This document shows positions 54,430 to 64,000 of a stretch of DNA of 64,000 nt, piece by piece (position 1 is the stretch's first letter; every line of letters starts with the position of its first letter). The notes under the pieces are model-generated. The model worked only from the letters and a program-made list of their open reading frames with translations. It ran no database searches and was not told the DNA's origin. A program made the translations under genes and the position numbers. Origin of the DNA: Pythium myriotylum (taxonomy: Eukaryota; Oomycota; Peronosporomycetes; Pythiales; Pythiaceae); NCBI GenBank assembly GCA_023091665.1, contig JALJCQ010000017.1:3100001-3164000 (forward strand), given 5' to 3'.

Positions 54430-55514
54430 GGTCGGGCGCACTGTGTCTCTGTGGTCGTGTACAGTAGTTGGAACTAGCGTTGTTGAACTGGTGTAGATTG
54501 GATGAAGAGGCGAATACACTACGCACGAACGAGTTTTCACGATCAATAATTGATCCAGCGCTTGAGGGGCTAGAGAGAGAGAGAGGAGGTGGAGAGGGGC
54601 AGTGTGTAGGAGCGGAGCTCGAGTGTTCAGCTCGAACACACTCCCACCTCTCTCCAACACAGACTCAGAACTGAGCCAGGGCAACCTCCAGTGCATCTTG
54701 GTTGCTGATGACCGACCGACCATCACTTTACAATCAGCCATCGGATTGCTCGTGGCGTCAGTCAAAAAAATCGCATCAATGACCGTTCTGGACGATGACG
54801 AGTCAGCGTCTTTGCCCTCGAGCAAGGCGATGGAAGACTTGGACCCCATGAAGTCGTGCACGCACAATGAATATCGCCTCCCTTTGAATTCGCTCGTGTC
54901 TCTGATAATCTACAAATGCTGGTCGTTCAACGAGAAGGTGAGACAACGACGGCGTCGCAACCTTTGGGTGGGTGGATCTTCCTGTGGGAAACACGAGGGT
55001 TGCTAATGAAGTGGTGGGTGAGATTCACAACGAGAGATCCGCCCATGTGATGTGTGGTTGTGGCCTTGAGCGGATCCACAGACACACTCATCTCGTGGAG
55101 GTTATCCAGACGATCTTTTGCTTCAGGGAACCGGACGTGTTGAGTACGCACAATGTATGGAGCTCGACCGCAAGAATGGTCTTTGTCGGGCAAGAAGATA
55201 AAGCGCTGTATTGGTTTTGTTTCATCGGATGGTCGGTCGGGGAATTGTCACGGTTATTAGTTAGGGTGGAAATCGATCAGATCAACTTCAACGTACCGGA
55301 TTTCCTTGTCTGCAGTGCAAACCTCAGTTGTGTCGGCATAGAAATCCATTACTTCTCACTCACGTACCATTTGGAATCATCTGGCCACTGGGATTGAAGG
55401 TAGATTAGTTATGGGAGGGATTCGTTGGGAGGGATTGAACCAAGGAAGTGGAATCCACTGTTGGAAAGAAGGTGTTGATGGCAGATTTGGATAGGCATAG
55501 GGTTCGCAATCTTG
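54430..55514. other. Intergenic, decayed frames
   Basis: Frames occur on both strands (54602-55006 plus, 54418-54867 minus, 54927-55193 minus); none has a motif and they overlap, so at most one is real. A short GA repeat lies at about 54571-54586. Confidence 0.3.
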
Positions 55515-55535
55515 TACTCAACTTCCTCGCCTCAC
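55515..55535 (+). promoter_or_regulatory. Initiator-like element of copy 17
   Basis: TACTCAACTTCCTCGCCTCA, a pyrimidine-rich site, ends five bases before the ATG; the spacing is short, so confidence is low. Confidence 0.3.
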
Positions 55536-55539
55536 AACG

Positions 55540-55974
55540 ATGTCAGCCTTGCGACAGAAGGTTCGGATTTCATTATCCAAAGTTTCTTTTTCGGAAGTAA
55601 CCATACACCGACATGAGATCTCGGGTTTTCTTGTCGACACCCAGCGCACAGCTTTCGGCGAGGGTGACGCGCGCTGTTTGTACGCCAGCGGCAGGTGCCC
55701 CAACGCTCGAGTGGTCAAGAGAGGTGGTGGTCTCCACCGGTTTTGCGAAATGCATCGGCAGCGCGCAAACATCAACCAGCGTCGAGTCGACTCGAAGCGC
55801 CGCGCGATGCGAAGCAGCACAAGTGCACGAGACGAACAAAACGTCGGCTCTACGGCTTTGAGCGTTTCGGGCACGTCAGATGAAGAGAACCTGGATCTAA
55901 GCGACGAGGATATTTGCGAGCTCATTGCAATGGTGATAGAGGATGAGAAAATTGAGCTTCTCGCGACGTCGTGA
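55540..55974 (+). CDS. Family copy 17: divergent subfamily member with long N-terminus
   Basis: It encodes 144 residues from ATG 55540. The N-terminus of 45 residues is the longest of the family and basic at first, with no signal peptide. The module is C46, C53, C69, H72 with ASGRCPNARVVKRGGG, close to copies 4 and 5. The basic stretch, however, is of the main type (NQRRVDSKRRAMRS). The C-terminus LDLSDEDICELIAMVIEDE shares the ELI/LAD-like ending of copies 4 and 5. It thus bridges the two subfamilies. Confidence 0.87.
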   Translation: MSALRQKVRISLSKVSFSEVTIHRHEISGFLVDTQRTAFGEGDARCLYASGRCPNARVVKRGGGLHRFCEMHRQRANINQRRVDSKRRAMRSSTSARDEQNVGSTALSVSGTSDEENLDLSDEDICELIAMVIEDEKIELLATS

Positions 55975-56246
55975 GCACTCCTGACCCTGCGGGCCACCGG
56001 AATAAACTATTATCCGTGATCCAAGAGACTGTGGCTCAGCCATTGTTGTGCCATTCCTACCACGACGGGATCAAGCTATCAGAATCTCGTAAGCGACGTT
56101 GTGGTGGCTCAGCATACGATGATGCAGAGAGATATCGCACATTGCTAGCTGAGTACGTGTTTGTGTTGGAAGTCTGTAATAGCTGTGAAATAGATGTTGG
56201 CACTACCGTCTTTATCTAGTGACGCAGATAATGCTGCCTTTTGCGT
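55975..56246. other. Short intergenic stretch before the Mutator-like copy B
   Basis: No gene or repeat was recognised. Confidence 0.4.
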
Positions 56247-56255
56247 GGGTGTCTT

Positions 56256-58838
56256 GGTTGCGACTAAAACAGGTCAATTTGACGGTCAGGTCAGCGTCTT
56301 TTCTATGTGCAGGGCGTGACCTGTGGGGCCTCGGTCACTTGGTGGTCAGGCGCAGAAACATACTAATTTATTGGGCGAGCGAAGGACAAATCGTTCACAA
56401 AGTGCATTAGGTATTTAGTTAACATCATCTTGGTTGAGGAGTCCCCACTGCGATCTGAGTCATTCTCATCATTGTCGTGCATTTCGTGGGCCGAAAGCCC
56501 GCGCATGTCGTCAGGTGCAGATGGCTCATGAGACCCTTTCGATCGTTCTCCAGCGACGGGTGGGACGCATCAAAAGACTATTGGCGGCATGGTGTTAGAG
56601 ATTGCGATCAGATCGATCTCGTTTTTTTATCGCGGTGATAGCATTTCCAGCGGCGTATGACGCCCCACCAATGCATCACGCGGACACGCGGAGTAAGTTG
56701 TGGGTAGGCTTACATCATCATCATCAATGTGAGGTCTATTGGTTTACTCGTCTAGAAACCTATAGCCGGCGTGAAGCGCCTGGTTAGGATTGAAGTCCTA
56801 TTCTGTAATGCGCAATGTCTATGCTAAGTAGCGCAGCAATTTGCTTGTGCTCTGGTCGGTGAGTTGGGTGAAGAACTTGACTGCTACGTTCCTCGTCCAT
56901 GGCGAGGTTGGCCGCTGCGTCTGCCATTCGGTTGGCTGCTCGCGGATGATGCTTCCAAGTGCGGACGCCGAGGATGTCCGCTAAGCGTCGAGCGACTGCA
57001 TACGAGCGCTGAAGTCTCCGGTTCTGAGGTGCCTTGTACCTCTTCATTTGCTGGATAATGAGCATACTATCGCCGACCACCTCTAGTGGCGTCCATTGAA
57101 ACTGGGTGGCTGCGGTCAAGCCGGTGACGAGGCCCCTGTACTCTGCTTGGTTATTTGTGGTCGTCCGCGCGGCGTGGGACATTGCTGCTGTGTACACAAC
57201 CGTTGCGTGGGTAGCTTCATCGGTAATGCGTGCAATTACTGCTCCTGAGCCCCCAGGCCCAGGGTGGGTAGGCTTACGATCCCAGGCGCCAGAGGGCAAG
57301 CCTGGAGATCTTGGAGGCGGCAAGCCGACGGACTTGGCCGCCGGTATCCGACGTGAGGGGAGAGATCAAGTTCCGAGAAGGCGCTAGGGCAGAGATATAG
57401 CTGTGCTCCTCACACTGCTGCACAGTCGGGGTGCTGTTGCCCGATACCAGAGCCGGAGCCGGCGCTGGCTCTGGAGCAGGAGTGCCCAACGCCCATGGTG
57501 CCGGTCCGTCACTAAAGGCGCAGTCAAACCGGCGGTGAAGGCGCGCTCGGGATCTCGCCTCCACTCCGCTTGAAGCCGGATGTGGAGCAGGAGCGGAAGC
57601 AGAAGCTGAGGTCAAAACCGACGACCACGAGCCAGAGTCCCCGCTGCCCTGCCCTTGCTGCCCTTGTCCTTGTCGCACTTGGACGGACACGGTGTGTCAG
57701 CGAAGTCTCCTTCACCAAAAGTTACGCTCGACGAAGTTTTACGCAGCCTTTAGGTGAGCTCAACCCGGGTCGGCGGGGTTACTGTCAGGTCTGCCGCTGC
57801 TGTCATATGGTCCGTCACTAAGAATAGGTCTTCCGTATGCAGGGGCAACTGCACACAATGGCGGAGGGCGCTTTGGATAGCACGATTGACATGGGCTCGC
57901 TGACCTCAAGTTCGCATCCGTTCAATAGCGCCTGACCTGGCATGGTGACGCGACGCGAAGAGCGTGACTCCCACATCCAACCGACCACAACGGAGGAACG
58001 CTTGCTTGAGCGACGGCGCTGGCGCAGGCGAGAACGAACTTACGCAACTGAGGCCAGCATGATGATGATGGATTAAGTGGAGTCTGTTGAGTTTGTCTTA
58101 ATGAATCCTAACAGGTTTCCTGCTGCGCTCCACATACTTCGTTTAGGACTCAATAGTGTCGCCAGCCAAACTGTGCAAACACATCTAACGCATTGCTGTC
58201 AACAACGAGTGTTGAGGCTCGCGCGCAGGCTCTACTTAGCGCGCCACTCCACACTCCACGAGCACAAAGCGCCCAGGCTCTGCCCCGAGGCCGATGAGGA
58301 CACGAAGCGCCACGGCCGCCGACCACAGTTGGCGGACAAACCGCCCGAATAGCTCGCTGCTTCCAGACGCAGTGCCGGCGGCAGCAGTTGCGCACGGAGC
58401 TCTCTCGGGTGGCCAACGACGAGGCGCAACGCCTGGCGGTCTGCTGCCCGAGCTTGTGCGGCGGCGATGGCGCAAGGCCTCGCGCGAGCGCGACCACCCA
58501 CGCGCCATCGCTACCCGCGGCCGGGGTGACGTTCGGCCACGCGCGAGCGCGACCTCGGGCGTTTCCTCGAGGCCGCGCTGTTGCCGTGACTCACAGCCGA
58601 CCGCGTGCACTCGGGAGGGCGCGACCTCCTTGGCCGGCAGATCGAGCCCTGTTCTTGTTTGATTGGCTTGTTGGTTGTTCGACCTTGGAAAGTCTGTTTC
58701 GGCGTCAAAAGTCTGACCTCGGCAGTGACAGTGAGCATTGGTCACGTGGCTCGACGTGACCTGTTGCCTGACCAAGTCGATGTGTGCATAGAAAAGACGC
58801 TGACCTGACCCACAAATTGACCTGTATTAGACGCTTCC
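56256..58838 (-). mobile_element. Non-autonomous Mutator-like element, copy B, with nested LINE
   Basis: A perfect 9-bp duplication, GGGTGTCTT, lies at 56247-56255 and 58839-58847. The sequence is nearly identical to copy A in reverse, apart from the nested LINE (564 bp with its duplication), a small indel near 58550 and scattered substitutions. The 138-codon frame of copy A is kept without stops at 57274-57690. No transposase is present, so movement needed an enzyme supplied from elsewhere. Confidence 0.88.
56714..57263 (-). mobile_element. 5'-truncated LINE inside Mutator-like copy B
   Basis: A perfect 14-bp duplication, GTGGGTAGGCTTAC, lies at 56700-56713 and 57264-57277; the interrupted sequence is intact in copy A. 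The minus strand encodes most of an RNase H: NQAEYRGLVTGL, then VVGDSMLIIQQMKRY, then HHPRAANRMADAAANLAMDE. The 3' end is followed by (GAT)n at 56714-56726. Confidence 0.9.
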
Positions 58839-58847
58839 GGGTGTCTT

Positions 58848-60777
58848 AGTCTGTGAAGAACGACAGCTCGCTGCCCAATTCGCTCAGTTCCCTGGGGCTC
58901 ATCCATTTCAGCTGAACAGGCGCCGGGGAAGGAGGAGATATTCTGTAGTGTTCAATCGTACTATTTACACCACACACAGTCAGCTTTCTTCTTGAGAAAA
59001 CGCTGCCCAGCAGTCAACTTTGGCGTTAGAATTCGCATCGACGCATCGATCTGTGATCTCTCTACGAAGAGACTTGTTGTTTGTTCGTTGCCGCGATGAC
59101 CGTCGTCGAACGACAACCTGAGCGAATTCGACGGCCGAACTTCGTCGAATATTCTTGGGAGAGTTGCAAGATCACCGTTGTCGCAGCTTCCCGCACAAGT
59201 TGCAAACAGTGTGTCGGTTTTACAGACCACGATTACGCCTATGTTTCGTACAGCATCTTGGATTTGGGCTCTTTGTCAAAAGACGCTGAGGCTGAACATT
59301 GATAACTCGTTCCCCAGAATTCCTCATCGCCGACTAAACCTCAGTTGTTACAGACGTTGAAATTGGCGTCGTGTGTTCGTCAAATTGCGCGCATGGAGTG
59401 CAAGCCATGAAATGACGGATATTACCCAATGTTGTACTGTACACCTGCACTCACCTGTACGTGAGAGGAAAAAGAGAGGGCGACATGGGCAAAGCTGGCG
59501 GTCCATGAAAAGGACGAAGATGTCAGTTGTCTCCGAGTCGATTCAACTTCGCAAAGGTCACAGTTCTCGATCTAGATTTCGCAACATGTATGGGAGCAAA
59601 AGGCCCGTTCTCTTTGCTGAGCACGTGCGAAGAGTCCCCCCAGGTACTATCGCCTTCCGTCCCAGAAAACGGGGAAACAGTTGGTAGCACTTCCTTACAG
59701 TATTGCGCCTGGCTTTCGAATCACGAAGCCAAGAACACATCTGAAGCTGGTGGTGGCTCCATAAAACTTTGCTCTGGAATTCCGATTGCTTCTGAGGTGA
59801 GACGTACCACACTCTAATGTCCTGTCGATTGCCTCGGAGAACTCAACGGATCGTTTGCAGCCATTAAGTAGTCCCGTAAACGCCGATGACGACTCGAACA
59901 TTCATGTTGGTGTCGTCAGGTTTTTCTTCTAGGACACCATTACTCCTATACAGGTAATCATGCGGGTGCGTCACCACTCAACGACTGTACTTCAGTGGAA
60001 AGAAAGTATCATTTCCGAGAGTGCTGCCACTGTCGCCCATACTTCTGGTCGATAAGTCAGCTTGAAGTATTCCTAGACCAGGTCAAAATATCGTTTTCCT
60101 TTTTCGGGCTATGAACAAGTACCCCGCCGAGCGTCAACCACATCAACTAGCCTTGTGTCCATTGGAGTGGTCAACATACTTGGACCACTTCGATTTCATT
60201 CTCGAAGGATAAGCACACTTTAAATCTGACTCACTTGGTGGTGGTACACTCATCTCAGTCAAATCCACTCCCTTCAAGTCCTGGCCCTAATGTAGGTGGA
60301 GATCCTCTACCTATGAGATCCTTGATTCCCATCGAATTCAGGTGAATCCTCAGCACCCGTCCGCTATCAGCGCCAGTGATTTACTAACATTGATGCACAA
60401 TTGTTTGGTGATCTTCACCAGGTGGAGGAGGACAAAACGCAGGACAGAACATTCCAATGATCAAGACACCAGCTGGCGACGCTGAGCCAACCAACAAACC
60501 AGAAAAAGGCTATCAGTTCGTGGCTCTCTGTCTCGGCGCGGTGACAAATTCCCCTATCCAGCTGTCCAGTAATCCAGTGATGACGCCTTTTCCCCCCCTT
60601 GCTGAGGATGGTGGATTTGACACTGGATAGTACGCTTCTGTGGCCCCGTCGCTCGGATTTCACCTGGCTTCCACAAGGCTTAAATCATCAGGCTTGTGAT
60701 GCCTTTGATCAGCGACAAGTGCTGCCCCGGAAGATCCACGTCACAACCCCATTTGCCGAGCGCCGCTGAAGCCTCGC
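58848..60777. other. Intergenic, nothing recognised
   Basis: About 1.9 kb with only short frames on both strands and no repeat that I could match elsewhere in the window. Confidence 0.4.
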
Positions 60778-60799
60778 CATTCATTTCTACGGCCATTTC
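60778..60799 (+). promoter_or_regulatory. Initiator-like element of copy 18
   Basis: CATTCATTTCTACGGCCATT, then TC, lies 19-40 bases before the ATG and fits the C-A-T-T then C-A-T-T-T form of the oomycete initiator. Confidence 0.5.
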
Positions 60800-60817
60800 A
60801 AGTCACCTCAACACGCC

Positions 60818-61210
60818 ATGTCGGAGTCCAAGTGGGCAGAGCGCGTACTACGACCTGAAGAGGATCTCCGCTGTGGTTACAGCGGTCGAAAATGCGTTAA
60901 CCCACGCACTGATAAGAAAGGTGGCGGTCTCCATCGGTTTTGCGAGTTCCACCGACAGCGCGCAAACAAGAACCAGCGGCGTGTGGATTCAAAGCGCCGG
61001 GAGCAACGTGCCGAGAGACGTCGTTTGCTACGGAAGCAGGCAGTGGAGACATTGAAGACGGATCCTATCGAAGTTTCGCCGCAGAAGAACCCACTCACGG
61101 ACGACGACATATTGTTTCTACGTGCGTGGTTGTTCGACGAAACTTGCATGCGGTCGGCGGAGCTACCGCTCTCCCCCGTGTCCACAACAACTCCTTGGTG
61201 CCGCGTTTAA
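60818..61210 (+). CDS. Family copy 18: small zinc/basic protein
   Basis: It encodes 130 residues from ATG 60818. The N-terminus is charged (MSESKWAERVLRPEEDL). The module is C19, C26, C42, H45, with R-K-C in place of K-R-C at the second cysteine. The basic stretch NQRRVDSKRREQRAERRRLL is the most arginine-rich of the family. TDPIEVS leads to LTDDDILFLRAWLFD. A 20-residue Ser/Thr/Pro tail follows. It stands alone, 2 kb from Mutator-like copy B. Confidence 0.9.
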   Translation: MSESKWAERVLRPEEDLRCGYSGRKCVNPRTDKKGGGLHRFCEFHRQRANKNQRRVDSKRREQRAERRRLLRKQAVETLKTDPIEVSPQKNPLTDDDILFLRAWLFDETCMRSAELPLSPVSTTTPWCRV

Positions 61211-61295
61211 TTAAAGAGGCGGCAATACGAAAAGTTAATGAATTGTAGCTGTACTTGAATCCGGATGAATTGTTACGGAGGATTTAACATCTTGT
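61211..61295. other. Spacer
   Basis: Nothing was recognised here. Confidence 0.3.
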
Positions 61296-62120
61296 CTACC
61301 TTGACCGGCGTGCAAATGAGGACTCAACCTGTCTGACACGGCGCGGTACTGTACAGTAGTCGCAAACCTCGCAACCTTTTGGAGGGACTACGTTCTCGAT
61401 CAGGGGCAGAGCTGGAGCCTTAGTCCGTCCCAGCGGCTTGTTTATGGCCTCGCTGGATCCGTCGACGAATGACAAGATACCGGAAGCACGTCCAAGGGCT
61501 GAAAACAAACTGTCTGAGAATGACATGGCCATTATGATAACGTCCGATGCCACAGACAAAGTTTCTCCAGACTGGATTACAGTACACCAGACTGGGGCGA
61601 GAACGCGTGGCACGAGGATATTGAGCTGAATGGATGAAGTCGAGTGTCGTGGACCAAAGGCACTGTTTTCAACTTCCACACGAGAGTTAAATTTTATACA
61701 AATATTAGGTATGAAAACTGTTTGTTGAAGTTTCGAACACACACAATGCACCAGCTCCTCCTCCACAACTCTTGGGTATATCGCGGCATTGTTAGGCTTC
61801 TTGGGCTAATTACGCATTGTTGGGAGTGTCCACAGTGTATGGAGCCCCAAGTAGAAACAGTTGGAGGCGTCCACACGATCGACTTCACCACGCCTGGCGT
61901 GGAGAGACTGAGAAGCTCTCACAGTCTCTCTGGCCAAGAACCGCATCTTCAACTCGCCAGAGCCCACAGCTCGCGATGCCGGCTCTTGGACCAGATCGCC
62001 AGCTTCCAACTCGATCGAGAACCGGATGGAACTGCGCACTAAGCGTACAGTACAGTACTGCACTGCAGGCTCCCCCGTCGTCGTCGTCGATTGCTCATGG
62101 ATAAGGCGATCTCCTGACAC
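61296..62120 (-). pseudogene. Unidentified coding remnant with one in-frame stop
   Basis: A single minus-strand frame runs 275 codons with one TAG near 61806. The C-terminal half includes LQQTVFIPNICIKF, VWCTVIQSGETLSVAS and ENVVPPKGCEVCDYC, and looks like real protein with a C-x2-C-x2-C cluster. The start is non-ATG. I do not recognise the family. It could be a pseudogene or an exon of a split gene. Confidence 0.4.
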
Positions 62121-62577
62121 GCTGCGGCTTCAAGGTGGGTCACCTGAAAGTTGCGAGAGTGGGTCATCTCCGCTTGCTTGTTGATGGCAGTGCGATACGC
62201 AGTGCCGTGCCGCAATTTCTGGGTGGCGCATCTCCCTTCGGCGGCTCGTCAATCGTGCCACCACGCCACTTCAACCAAAGCATTCAGCTGATGTCATCGC
62301 CCGCTCTGCCTCTGGCTCCTCTCCCACTCGTTCATAAAAGAGCCACGACGCGGCGCAATTTCTCCCTTGGTTCTCCCGCATCTCCGACGACTTGGGCATA
62401 GAAAGCGCTCTCTAATCGCTGTCCTGTCCACCGTGGCGATGCTTTCGTCCATCATCTTTCTTATCACGCCCGAAACCTGCTGATCGCCGAATTGCGACGA
62501 AAGCGTGGACATCCACGACCGTTCCTGACCTGGGATTGCATAAAGTGGCCACGCTGCGCCCAGCGATGGAGACAAGG

Positions 62578-62612
<35 letters not shown>

Positions 62613-62676
62613 AAAGCTCAAGCAAATAAGAGGGGGCGGACCACTGTATTACGGTTACTTCTACACGCCGCTCAGC
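62121..62676. other. Intergenic with CT microsatellite
   Basis: A (CT)n tract lies at 62578-62612, 65 bases past the stop of copy 19. No gene was recognised. Confidence 0.5.
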
Positions 62677-63132
62677 TCAGCTCAGGAGCAGGTCGCGGAA
62701 CGAAAACATCATGTTGAGCTGTGGTGCGAGTTGGTCGTCGGTCGTTTGCGTGTCTTTGCAGTCGGCGACCACGCTGCACTCGTTGCCACCCATCAACATG
62801 AGTTTCAGCAGGTCGATGTCATCGAGCGTTGGCGCTGCGTGGTCGTCGCTGAGGTCGACTGGGTCGGGCATGGACATGGCGCGCGTGAGCGCTTTGCTTT
62901 GCTTGAGCTGCTGGCGCCGCAGCGCGCGCACTGCTCGGCGCTTGCGGTCGACGCGCCACTGGTTCTTGTTGGCTCGTTGCCGGTGGAACTCACAGAAACG
63001 GTGGAGCCCGCCGCCTTTCTTGGACGTGCGCTCGTTGGGGCAGCGCTTGCCAGCGTAGCCGCAGCGCCACTCGCCGTCACCAGTGATCGATAGAGGCGTG
63101 GAAGGTGCCGAGTGTGCGAAACTTGCCGTCAT
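62677..63132 (-). CDS. Family copy 19: zinc/basic protein with C-terminal extension
   Basis: It encodes 151 residues from ATG 63132. The N-terminus is Ser/Thr/Pro-rich. The module is C24, C31, C47, H50, matching the consensus exactly (CGYAGKRCPNERTSKKGGG). The basic stretch is NQWRVDRKRRAVRALRRQQL. PDPVDLSDD leads to PTLDDIDLLKLMLMG, with M-G in place of L-F. Some 35 residues follow, with two Cys and a Met/Phe-rich end. The coding DNA is more GC-rich than the neighbouring intergenic DNA, which supports selection on it. Confidence 0.9.
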   Translation of the reverse strand: MTASFAHSAPSTPLSITGDGEWRCGYAGKRCPNERTSKKGGGLHRFCEFHRQRANKNQWRVDRKRRAVRALRRQQLKQSKALTRAMSMPDPVDLSDDHAAPTLDDIDLLKLMLMGGNECSVVADCKDTQTTDDQLAPQLNMMFSFRDLLLS

Positions 63133-64000
63133 GGCTTGAGAAGGGATGTTGAGGAGTCAGAGGCGTGGAAGAACGCGAACTGACCATCGTCGCGAGGAGA
63201 CTTGGTTCTCAAATGTACGGTACGTTTGGGTACTTGAGGATTGTGGCAGGTGCGTTCCGACGACGAGAGAAGAGGCATTCCCGAGAGAACAATCATAGCC
63301 CAGTCTCTCGGTGGAGATTGTGCATGAAAACGTCCGGGTGTACAGTCAGCCTTTAAAAAATATAAATAAAAATGTGAGAGTGGCGCTCTCCGCGATTGAG
63401 GGGGCCTTTGCGTTTATCGTTCATCAGCGTCAGCGACTGAGCTCGAACTAAAAGAAAGCGGTATACCGATTAGATCAGAACCAGACCGAGTAATCTCTTC
63501 TCGTTGAGCCAGGTCGCTCCATGTGGAGTACAGTAATGTACGCAATCGCGGCGCAGTGTTGAGGTGTCAGCATAGACACATGCTTCAACGCAGCGGCAAG
63601 TGGCGACAGCATGGAAGTACAGTACTATCGCGCTTTGAATACGCTGTTCCCGCAATCAAGCAAGTGTTGATTCCGCCGAGCGCTCCATCCATCATCATGC
63701 CATTACTGCTAGGGGACCAGCACTCGATTCTTCTTCCCACCAAAAGCTGGAGGCACACAAGCTCCATTGGTCTCTTCGCGGGAGAGAAACGCGCGAACCC
63801 ACTCACGCCATCAGCACTAAACAAAACGAAGAAATTCTTCTCGGGTTTCACTTGCCATAAACATTGTCAGAATAAGGACAATACACTGTTCTGTGGGCGC
63901 GACGGGACGAACGGGCTGACAGATGTAGCAACCTCCTCTAGACAGGCGGTGGATATCGACTCCGAAGCAAACTACCGGAAGATATGCATCGGGGCGGATC
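63133..64000. other. Right end of window, no gene recognised
   Basis: Short frames occur on both strands; none has a motif. The family array may continue beyond the window. Confidence 0.4.

Noticed and set aside
62536..63093. 185-codon plus-strand frame
   Set aside because: It is antisense to copy 19 and runs through a CT microsatellite.
2784..63132. The array as secreted effectors (RxLR or Crinkler type)
   Set aside because: None of the 19 proteins starts with a signal peptide, and no RxLR or LxLFLAK motif is present.
1..64000. CRISPR array or bacterial operon structure
   Set aside because: No spaced direct repeats, ribosome binding sites or close gene spacing; the elements are eukaryotic.

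Overview
The window looks like nuclear DNA of a filamentous stramenopile, most likely an oomycete. The genes are intronless and widely spaced. The mobile elements include Copia, Crypton-like, mariner-like and Mutator-like elements and non-LTR (LINE) elements. Several genes carry a T-C-A-T-T-type initiator close to the ATG, as oomycete promoters do. This assignment is inference, because no conserved housekeeping gene is present.

The main content is a family of 19 small paralogous genes, which I number 1 to 19. Eight lie at 2.8-18.0 kb and eleven at 40.9-63.1 kb; fifteen are on the plus strand and four on the minus strand. Every copy encodes 104-169 residues with the same architecture. A short variable N-terminus precedes a strictly spaced C-x6-C-x15-C-x2-H module containing K-K-G-G-G-L-H-R-F-C-E. 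A basic stretch follows (A-N-x-N-Q-x-R-V-D-x-K-R-R), then a variable linker and an acidic amphipathic C-terminal motif of the type LTxDDIxLLxxxLF. I do not recognise a named family. The layout suggests minimal zinc-binding nuclear regulators, loosely like the plant WRC module, but that function is inferred.

The two arrays are separated by about 22 kb of mobile elements (18.5-40 kb). A Copia element with 378-bp LTRs and a 5-bp target duplication sits inside a minus-strand LINE. A mariner-like element is nested in one LTR of that Copia element. Further LINE fragments follow on both strands. A 2-kb non-autonomous Mutator-like element with a 9-bp duplication sits inside the zinc-binding region of a LINE ORF. 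A second copy of that Mutator-like element lies at 56.3-58.8 kb in the opposite orientation and itself carries a 5'-truncated LINE. The left edge holds a Crypton-like tyrosine recombinase that has lost one catalytic arginine. Three palindromes, two of them perfect and abutting, lie at 7.75-8.12 kb. The remaining intergenic DNA is mostly unrecognised, with scattered decayed open frames.
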